Source: Chloroflexi bacterium RBG_16_51_16 (lineage in GTDB: Bacteria; Chloroflexota; Anaerolineae; Anaerolineales; Villigracilaceae). From it: a stretch of 6,818 nt of DNA. The notes beneath the pieces were generated by a model. The model saw only the letters and a program-made list of their open reading frames with translations, did no database searches and was not told the origin of the DNA. Below, in pieces: positions 1-5,468 of this stretch; within the stretch, counting starts at the first letter, position 1, and each line of letters opens with the position of its first letter. The position numbers were made by a program, and so were the translations under genes. Where the stretch lies: positions 5,907-12,724 of the forward strand of contig MGNL01000086.1 of assembly GCA_001796785.1 (NCBI GenBank). Reading direction: 5' to 3'.

Positions 1-442
1 CCATCGCCTCGGAGAGGTCGCGCTCGCTGACCAAGCCGAGATCGCGGCAGATCACATCAACCGGATCGCCGGAGCGTTTCTGAACGACGCGGACACGCCT
101 CAAGTTGGTGGGAGAAAGAAATCCAAGTTGGTAAAGAATGCCGCCCAGATCCAGCACAGTGTGAGCCGGATTAGAGCCCTTGTAGGATCGCTCCTGGAGC
201 TCGCGTATCTCAGGGTAACTGGCTTTATATGGCGTCAAGGGACGCCGGCAGCGTGTTTCGGCCGCCCGGAGCGTTTCCCGGTCTGATGGATCGGGACAGG
301 CTACGATCAGCCCTTCCGAATCGATCCACAGGGGAGCGATGGAGTACTTGCGCGAGATTTCCTCTGAAAACAGGATAGATGCCCGTTTGTCTGTCTTCAG
401 GCTTCTCAAGCGAAGGATGGGTAATTCCAGGGTCAGTGGCAT
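1..442 (-). CDS. MshEN/GspE_N-domain protein, 3' end beyond the window (possible MshEN-fused glycosyltransferase or PilB/GspE-like ATPase)
   Basis: The frame is open from ATG at 442 to the window edge: 147 residues, C-terminus missing. Residues 23-82 resemble the second half of a GspE_N module (ending of the type 'IAPLWIDSEGLIVACPDPSD'). Residues 98-147 fit the tandem 24-residue MshEN motifs: L99-G100, G107, L114 and Q121 in motif 1, a five-residue spacer (122-126), then G136, L143 and M147 in motif 2. The leading Arg of each motif is replaced (Asp98, Pro127), so c-di-GMP binding is uncertain. MshEN modules are known on type II secretion/type IV pilus ATPases and on some family 2 glycosyltransferases such as NfrB. 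The bcsB operon context favours a glycosyltransferase, but neither Walker motifs nor a GT domain lie in the window. The start is constrained by an in-frame TAA at 449-451, the stop of the preceding gene, only 6 bp upstream. A GAGGAAAG sequence lies about 14 bp before the ATG, a rather long spacing. Confidence 0.75.
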   Translation of the reverse strand, partial: MPLTLELPILRLRSLKTDKRASILFSEEISRKYSIAPLWIDSEGLIVACPDPSDRETLRAAETRCRRPLTPYKASYPEIRELQERSYKGSNPAHTVLDLGGILYQLGFLSPTNLRRVRVVQKRSGDPVDVICRDLGLVSERDLSEAM

Positions 443-448
443 GAGGGA

Positions 449-724
449 TTATCGGTCTTTCCTCGACCTATTAAAAAAAGTTTTAAGAAACAGTTTGCGC
501 TGATCCGAACCGCTGCCCTTCTGACGAAACGCCAGGAATAACCCGATGTCGGATATCGTATAAATCAGAACAACCACTCCGATCAAGACCATCGGGACCG
601 TAAAATATCCAAGGAAAGTAGCAAGGAACACACCCAACCAGGTGATCAGTAGGATAACGACTCTGAAGAGGACGAAGAATAATGAGACCACATCACTACG
701 GCGTGGGTCTTTTGCTTTCACCAT
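449..724 (-). CDS. Small two-helix membrane protein of unknown function (91 aa)
   Basis: I do not recognise the family. The protein has a short basic N-terminus (KAKDPRR), two strongly hydrophobic segments at about residues 13-39 and 43-66, and a basic, Ser/Lys/Arg-rich tail of about 25 residues ending in RSRKDR. A two-helix hairpin with both ends in the cytoplasm fits the positive-inside rule. I chose ATG at 724 because GGAG sits six bases upstream; a TTG at 736 would add four residues but would put this Shine-Dalgarno sequence inside the gene. It lies 32 bp after the degenerate GGDEF gene and 6 bp before the MshEN gene, so it is almost certainly co-transcribed with both. By position it could be a small accessory subunit of the polysaccharide synthase, as BcsF is in enterobacteria, but there is no visible sequence relationship to BcsF. 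Confidence 0.75.
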   Translation of the reverse strand: MVKAKDPRRSDVVSLFFVLFRVVILLITWLGVFLATFLGYFTVPMVLIGVVVLIYTISDIGLFLAFRQKGSGSDQRKLFLKTFFNRSRKDR

Positions 725-730
725 GCTGTT

Positions 731-734
731 CTCC
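731..734 (-). promoter_or_regulatory. Shine-Dalgarno site that decides the start of the small membrane protein
   Basis: GGAG on the minus strand is followed by six bases (AACAGC) and then ATG at 724. This is ideal spacing and supports ATG 724 over the upstream TTG at 736. Confidence 0.65.
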
Positions 735-756
735 AAAAGGATGCCAGGAACGATGA

Positions 757-1623
757 TCAGCCGGTCGTGCTCTCGTTGACCATGTCACGGACTTGTTGAA
801 AATGAACGATCGACTTGTCCGTTTTAATGGCCACGAGCAGCGCACCTTCAGAGGCGTTGATAAGCTCTGTATCGGTCACGCCATCTTGAGGGAACTGGGC
901 GATGCCGATGTTCACCGGAACATGCACTTTTTCCATCAAATTCTTTACCAACCTATCCACCACGATATTCACCCCGTCGCGATTCGTTTCCGGAAGGATG
1001 GCGCCGTATTTTTCCCCGCCGAAGGGAATATCCGTTGAACGTACAGCACTGACCAGGGCACCCACCACCTGGCGTTTGAGGGCTTCCACTGCGTCCGCGC
1101 CGCGCTCATTGAGTATTTCACCCAGGTTACCAATCTGGAGCAAGAAAATACACAAATCCTTTTCGAAACGCTGGCTACGGACGACCTCCGTCCGCAGCAA
1201 CCTCTGGGCTTGCTGGTAGCGCATGATACCGGTCACCGGATCGAACTGCCTGAGCTCCTCGATGAGTTTTTTACTGTTGTCGAGCTGCTTATTGATCTGC
1301 ATGGCTTCCAGTCTGACCAACTCGGCCAGCACGAAGCTGCCGCTGATCGCAGCGATCACAACGCCCAGTCCCGGGAGGATGGCGAGGTTGATCCCGCCTA
1401 AACCGACAACGGACACAGAGTAGAGAAGAAGGGAGCCCAGCGCGGCGATCCAGCCGGAGAAACGAAAAAGGTTGGTCAGGGTCATTGTTGTGGTGAACAT
1501 CAAAAGGGAGAGCGCCAGCAGGCGTGTGTCTGCTTCGATCCACAGGAAGCATCCAACCACGCTGATGATCAGCCAGAAAATCGCGGCGGCAAGCAGCAGG
1601 AAGAGTTTGTTATTGGTATTCAT
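757..1623 (-). CDS. Four-helix membrane protein with degenerate, probably catalytically inactive GGDEF domain (288 aa)
   Basis: Four hydrophobic segments (about residues 7-29, 33-53, 57-78, 80-103) are followed by a short helical linker (104-125) and a GGDEF-like domain from about 126 to 278. The entry motif is DPVTGIMRY (128-136; usual DxLTGLxNR). The signature is GGEKY (202-206) instead of GG(D/E)EF, so the catalytic/metal acidic residue is Lys205. The metal-binding DxD segment reads Q163-I-G165. These changes should abolish diguanylate cyclase activity. An RxxD motif (R195-STD198), as in the c-di-GMP I-site, is present but only three residues before the signature rather than five. Degenerate GGDEF domains can act as c-di-GMP receptors, as in PelD, which also has four N-terminal helices; here there is no GAF domain. 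The gene starts 13 bp after bcsB with an AGGTGA Shine-Dalgarno sequence, implying a role in the same polysaccharide system. Domain call is fairly firm; receptor function is inference. Confidence 0.85.
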   Translation of the reverse strand: MNTNNKLFLLLAAAIFWLIISVVGCFLWIEADTRLLALSLLMFTTTMTLTNLFRFSGWIAALGSLLLYSVSVVGLGGINLAILPGLGVVIAAISGSFVLAELVRLEAMQINKQLDNSKKLIEELRQFDPVTGIMRYQQAQRLLRTEVVRSQRFEKDLCIFLLQIGNLGEILNERGADAVEALKRQVVGALVSAVRSTDIPFGGEKYGAILPETNRDGVNIVVDRLVKNLMEKVHVPVNIGIAQFPQDGVTDTELINASEGALLVAIKTDKSIVHFQQVRDMVNESTTG

Positions 1624-1636
1624 GACTCACCTGGAA

Positions 1637-3859
1637 TTATTTTTTACGCTTGGATGTGCTTGTGATCAGCGTACCGCTGATGATCACGATTGTGGTCAGG
1701 AAAATCGCGCCGGCCAGCCAAACAATCCAGCGGGCGGATGGGTTCGAGTAATCGCCTTCCTCTGGGAGAGCAGGCGCAGCGCTGGTGGTTTCCACACGGG
1801 TATCTTGAGCCTGAAGGATCGTATCCGCATAGATCGCATCCTGTGAGCCAAGGATGGCGAGATCTCCTTCCAGAAGCGGCATCAATTCCGGATCGTATAA
1901 TGCCCGGGCAGCCCATTTAAATCCCTGTGCATCATTGCCGGTCACAACCAGGCGCGAATTGCCCTCCAGTGTCATAGCCGCCTCAATATATCCAATGGAG
2001 GAGACCTGGGAAGCGGGCATCACTTCCGGGATCAACTCGGGATTCTGTGGTTTATTGCTTCCTTCGATGAAAGACAGCGGCAGGATATCATTGAGCTGGT
2101 AAATACTTATGTTCTGTGAGGGTTCACCGAGGAGGATCTGGAACGGTGCCTCCTGTGCGACTGTGACCGGGTCACCGCCTGCGATGACCGCGGGCAGGCT
2201 CTCTTCACCCGTTGTGTAGCGACCCAAACCTGAACTGATCCACGCCAACGCCTGTGCGGTATCCAGGTTAGGAGAGGCCGGAACAACAAACTCCGTACCA
2301 GATAAATCTGCGTTTTCCATGAAACCGAACGGATAATTGCCCAAGTCAAGCTTGCGCACCGTAGGTCCGGTCGGAAGAGTCAGTCTGGAGTCGGAATAAA
2401 CCGTGACCCAGGCGTCGTAATAATGGTCGTCATTACACTGGTTTGGATCCTCGGAGTCTGATTGAAGCTGGGGATTCATCACGAGTGAAAGCTCATTGGC
2501 ACCGATCTTGAAGAGCCGGGCAGGTATCCTGAAGGTGAGCCATGCGTCGGCTGCGTTATTCTCGTCCAGGCGGGTGTTTCCGACCAGTTTGTTATTAACG
2601 GACAGGGTCAATAACGAGTTCTTGGATTGGAGAAGTTCGGAATGGGCGAAATGCAGGTCGAAAGAAGCTTCCGTGAGGACCTGCCACTCCCTGGAGAGGT
2701 TGACGACGTAATTAACAGATTGTTGATAGGAGCCGTGGGTCGTGATGTCTTCATAACCTAACTTCTCCAAGACCATCTTTGGTTCTAGAGGCTGCGCAGT
2801 ATCTGTTGGACTTGTGATGGATTTGATGATCGCGAGCTGACCGTTCAATAACGGGTAGGCGCTTTCGTTGGCAAGAGCCCGCCCAGCCAAAAACAAAGCC
2901 TCATCTGTTTTCCCGGTCACGATCAGGCGCGCTTTGTCAGCGCTGCCGGGTACCTCGTCGATCCACAGGACACCCAGGTTGGGATCGATCTGCCTCCCGT
3001 CGAGTGTAGTGAGCGTGCGGCTGTTACTGCCATGTTTGACAAAAGGCAGCTCCGGCGAGTCGAGCACGTCCAGATGGTCGGACCGACCGATGTACACCAA
3101 GTGGCCCGGGTCAGTGCGTTCCTGCTCCTGCGCCTGGTCTTCGGAAATAACCTCGATCTCCATCTTGTTGGAAGAATTGAGCTGACCCAACTTGGCGCTA
3201 ATGCGGGTCAGGGCATCAAGCTCTGCCAGATTGGGTTTCGCGGGCATTACCAGGTTGATCTTATTAACAAGGAATTCGGTGCTATCCAGGAACGGATAGG
3301 GGAACCGACTGAGGTCCAGGTCAGATATCCCTGGGTCATACATCAAATTAAAAGATGAGGAATTATGGATCGTCACCCAAACCCCGGGGTTCTCGGCATC
3401 CTCACAGTAATTTGTGTGAATACCCATATAGAACTCGAGGGTCAGGCTGTTGTAACCAGGTTGGATAAGCTTAGCGGGAATCTCCAATAAGACCTGGCCG
3501 TGGTCGGCAGTCTCGGGCGTCAACGGAACACTCCCGATGCGGACAAAATTGAAATCCAATGCCATGCTTGAATATTCAGCAAGCATGGGCGAATGGCTGA
3601 ATTGAACGGTGACTGTATTTCCGGGTAAGACCGCCCAGCTGGCTGGCCAATGAAAACCGAAAGACCGGCTGGCTGTGACTCCCTGAATAGTTTCATCCTC
3701 CAGATATCCGAGTTCCTCGAGTGTTATGGATCGGTTTCCCGTTTCTTGGACATCCGAAAATTCCCGAGCCCTGGCGAAGGCTTGCTTACTTTGGATTGCA
3801 ACCGTGACGATTAATACGATCGCGGCTACTAATCTGAGAAGGAAGAGCATTTTTTTCAT
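1637..3859 (-). CDS. bcsB: BcsB-like cellulose/exopolysaccharide synthase periplasmic subunit (740 aa)
   Basis: BcsB partners the membrane glycosyltransferase BcsA and guides the emerging glucan on the outer face of the membrane. The N-terminus (MKKM, hydrophobic stretch, possible cleavage after Ala27-Phe-Ala29) is an export signal. The body shows the BcsB internal duplication: carbohydrate-binding-like unit about 62-174 and flavodoxin-like unit about 180-345, then again about 375-495 and 500-670. Each carbohydrate-binding copy keeps a G-x-N-x-L-x-L motif (PGYNSLTLEF near 134-143; IGANELSLVM near 452-461) followed by Cys and Trp (Cys152/Trp161; Cys475/Trp484), and each flavodoxin-like copy keeps 'RL(I/V)VTG'. 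A C-terminal membrane helix spans about 711-732, ending in KRKK. Length is close to E. coli BcsB. I chose ATG at 3859 because it gives a clean signal peptide and has AAGG 11 bp upstream; GTG at 3883 would add eight residues without a good ribosome-binding site. The polysaccharide made may not be cellulose. It is the first gene of the left operon. Confidence 0.92.
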   Translation of the reverse strand: MKKMLFLLRLVAAIVLIVTVAIQSKQAFARAREFSDVQETGNRSITLEELGYLEDETIQGVTASRSFGFHWPASWAVLPGNTVTVQFSHSPMLAEYSSMALDFNFVRIGSVPLTPETADHGQVLLEIPAKLIQPGYNSLTLEFYMGIHTNYCEDAENPGVWVTIHNSSSFNLMYDPGISDLDLSRFPYPFLDSTEFLVNKINLVMPAKPNLAELDALTRISAKLGQLNSSNKMEIEVISEDQAQEQERTDPGHLVYIGRSDHLDVLDSPELPFVKHGSNSRTLTTLDGRQIDPNLGVLWIDEVPGSADKARLIVTGKTDEALFLAGRALANESAYPLLNGQLAIIKSITSPTDTAQPLEPKMVLEKLGYEDITTHGSYQQSVNYVVNLSREWQVLTEASFDLHFAHSELLQSKNSLLTLSVNNKLVGNTRLDENNAADAWLTFRIPARLFKIGANELSLVMNPQLQSDSEDPNQCNDDHYYDAWVTVYSDSRLTLPTGPTVRKLDLGNYPFGFMENADLSGTEFVVPASPNLDTAQALAWISSGLGRYTTGEESLPAVIAGGDPVTVAQEAPFQILLGEPSQNISIYQLNDILPLSFIEGSNKPQNPELIPEVMPASQVSSIGYIEAAMTLEGNSRLVVTGNDAQGFKWAARALYDPELMPLLEGDLAILGSQDAIYADTILQAQDTRVETTSAAPALPEEGDYSNPSARWIVWLAGAIFLTTIVIISGTLITSTSKRKK

Positions 3860-4234
3860 TCGGATAATGACCTTAATAAACACGATGCAGGCTTCGTTTA
3901 CAGCCTGGAATGATGTTTGCTGGAATGGACTAACCCTACATTTATTGTTGGTTATTATATGCTTGGGCTGGTTCTAAACCCCCTGATGCTCTATTGTAGT
4001 TTCGTTATAAATAACGGAAGTGCAAGGATTCCGAATGATTTTCGATTAACAATTTTGGTAGGCATGGAAATATTAAGAAACAGATTAAAACCAATGGCCA
4101 AGCATAAAAGAGATCAAAGCTAAAGATTTATTACCATGATAGGCTCATCTTTTAGCCAGACGGCCCATGACACAATAAAAATACGAAGGGATAAATTTGC
4201 ACGACGAATATTCGGGAGTGATTCGAACGGAGAG
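3860..4234. other. Gene-free intergenic region between the pseudo-receiver gene and bcsB
   Basis: This 375-bp stretch is more AT-rich than its flanks and I see no credible gene on either strand; short open frames here look random. It should hold the bcsB-operon promoter and leader. Visible elements on the minus strand are a 9-2-9 inverted repeat next to TACAAT (3993-4019), a second hexamer TATAAT at 3954-3959 without a good -35, and a 10-bp palindrome CGAATATTCG at 4205-4214 just after the receiver stop codon. I found no convincing rho-independent terminator after the receiver gene. Confidence 0.6.
3993..4019 (-). promoter_or_regulatory. Candidate operator/promoter of the bcsB operon: inverted repeat abutting a -10-like hexamer
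   Basis: The minus strand reads TTCCGTTAT-TT-ATAACGAAA (4019 to 4000): 9-bp arms with one mismatch and a 2-bp gap. One base later comes TACAAT (3998 to 3993), a good -10 match. No strong -35 stands at 17 bp, as expected for an activator-dependent promoter or one where the repeat covers that area. The implied leader to the bcsB ATG would be about 125 bases. Inverted sites with a 2-bp gap are one known arrangement for NarL-type regulators, and a NarL-family regulator lies upstream, but the sequence does not match the NarL heptamer consensus. Direct sequence observation; function inferred. Confidence 0.35.
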
Positions 4235-4597
4235 CTATTCCATGTCTGAGAGGAGCTTGTCCAACTGGTCCATGATGATCTGGATTGAATCGCCTTTGCG
4301 GATAAAAACGGCTCCACACTTAACCGCTTGCGCCTCCAGCAAGGAATCCACACTCAGGATGGCCAGGCTCGCGTTTGGGTTAAATTTACGGATCTGCTCG
4401 CAGGTCTCCGGAATAGCCAGACCGGGCAATTTATCGGAAATTAGAACAATGCAATTTTGTCCTGCCTGAACCTCTGAGGTTAGTGATTGGACGTCATCCG
4501 CGTAAGAGATCTGTTCGGCAGCATATTTACGTGTAAGCAGGAGGGTCAACGCGTTGCGAGCTGACCGATCGGTATCTGCGATAATTACACAGCTCAT
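4235..4597 (-). CDS. Stand-alone receiver domain, probably a pseudo-receiver (120 aa)
   Basis: The protein is a single CheY-like domain with no output module. It keeps the receiver pattern: beta-1 with acidic residues (IIADTD, Asp8 and Asp10), beta-3 ending in ISDKLPG (53-59), Ser82 at the switch Thr/Ser site and Lys101 in FIRKG. Aligned on the Pro-Gly after the acceptor and against the neighbouring regulator, the phospho-acceptor Asp is Ser54, with an Asp displaced by one residue (Asp55). The second of the paired acidic residues is Thr9. Spacing from position 54 to Ser82 (28) equals that in the neighbour, supporting the alignment. It is therefore likely not phosphorylated normally and may act by protein contact. 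ATG at 4597 has GAGG five bases upstream. It lies 153 bp after the NarL-type regulator and 375 bp before bcsB. A role with either neighbour is inference; phosphorylation on Asp55 is not excluded. Confidence 0.85.
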   Translation of the reverse strand: MSCVIIADTDRSARNALTLLLTRKYAAEQISYADDVQSLTSEVQAGQNCIVLISDKLPGLAIPETCEQIRKFNPNASLAILSVDSLLEAQAVKCGAVFIRKGDSIQIIMDQLDKLLSDME

Positions 4598-4750
4598 TCA
4601 TTCCTCAACCTTAGTCTAGATGAGGTGCGAATTTCCTGTATCCGTCCGCGGTCGGGGATTTGGCTGTCCGCTTGGATAGGTGTTTGTACAATACAACAAG
4701 CGGTATTCAGCGGCCCGATAGTTCGTCCTGTAAGCTGATATTGGATCCGA

Positions 4751-5383
4751 TCAGATTAATTTTCTTTCGAAAGCGAGTTTAACGGCTTCTACCCGGCTGT
4801 CCACCCCAAGCTTTTGAAAGATATTTGAGATATGGAATTTGACAGTGCCTAGGCTGATGACAAGCCGACTGGCGATCTCATTGTTGTTACAGCCATCCAC
4901 CATCAGGCGCATGACCTCCCGCTCCCGCTCGGTCAGATCCGATCCGGGGATGTGAGGTTGGGTAAGCGATTCGGCCAGTACCTGAGCAGCCTCAGGGGAG
5001 AGGGTCATACGACCCGCGTTAGCGGAACGAATCGCGTTAGCGAGTTCGACCGCGGCGACGTTTTTTTGCAGGTATCCGGCCGCACCTGCCTGGAGCGCAC
5101 CTTCAACCATATTTTGCTCGGAAAAGCTGGTCAGGGCGATGATCTTGATTTCGGGATATTTGGTGTGAATGCGGCGTGTGGCCGTAATTCCATCCACACC
5201 CGGCATCATCAGGTCCATGAGGATGACATCTGGCCTGTGCAGGGCGGTCAACTGAACCGCCTCTTCGCCGTCGGAAGCCTCACCGACCAGCTTGAAATCC
5301 TTGTTGACCATTAGGAACTTGCTCAATCCGCTGCGGACGACAGCGTGGTCATCCACGAGTAAAATTTTGATCATCTCTGTCAT
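4751..5383 (-). CDS. NarL/FixJ-family response regulator (REC + LuxR-type HTH, 210 aa)
   Basis: This is a DNA-binding transcription regulator activated by phosphorylation. The receiver domain (about 5-120) has Asp11-Asp12, acceptor Asp57 in ILMDLMMPG, Thr85 and Lys107, all canonical. The LuxR-type helix-turn-helix covers about 148-208, with the hallmark LTEREREVMRL start, NNEIASRL, and the recognition helix segment GTVKFHISNIFQKLGV. Length is typical of the family. It follows the histidine kinase gene by 85 bp in the same direction, so the two are very likely a cognate pair. The start is ATG 5383 with a purine-rich GAAAGAG upstream; a second ATG at 5374 would remove three residues. Targets are unknown; the bcsB operon downstream is a plausible one. 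Family assignment is firm, the target is speculation. Confidence 0.95.
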   Translation of the reverse strand: MTEMIKILLVDDHAVVRSGLSKFLMVNKDFKLVGEASDGEEAVQLTALHRPDVILMDLMMPGVDGITATRRIHTKYPEIKIIALTSFSEQNMVEGALQAGAAGYLQKNVAAVELANAIRSANAGRMTLSPEAAQVLAESLTQPHIPGSDLTEREREVMRLMVDGCNNNEIASRLVISLGTVKFHISNIFQKLGVDSRVEAVKLAFERKLI

Positions 5384-5468
5384 ATCTTATCTCTTTCTAA
5401 AAAATCCAACCAATTCACTTTCCAGCAGACAGTTTCTAAATGGTTTTTTGATTATCGAGGGAATCGCT

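Noticed and set aside
321..2969. The 12-mer TCGATCCACAGG occurs three times (321-332, 1535-1546, 2958-2969).
   Set aside because: All three lie inside genes in the same codon phase and encode Leu-Trp-Ile-Asp/Glu, so codon preference explains them; the irregular positions do not suggest a functional repeat.
3954..3959. A perfect TATAAT on the minus strand as the main bcsB promoter.
   Set aside because: There is no -35-like hexamer at 16-18 bp and no extended -10 TG, so it is kept only as a note on the intergenic region.
3970..3980. Short hairpin GGTT-CTA-AACC in the bcsB leader.
   Set aside because: A four-base-pair stem is expected by chance and has no T-run; it is not a supported terminator or riboswitch.
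3917..4123. A plus-strand open frame of 68 codons in the intergenic region.
   Set aside because: It has no good ribosome-binding site, no recognisable domain, and overlaps the likely bcsB promoter region.
5384..5468. Possible terminator between kinase and regulator (AACCA/TGGTT separated by about 30 bases, followed by a T-run on the minus strand).
   Set aside because: The stem is short and AT-rich with a very long loop; a terminator would also split a cognate kinase-regulator pair.
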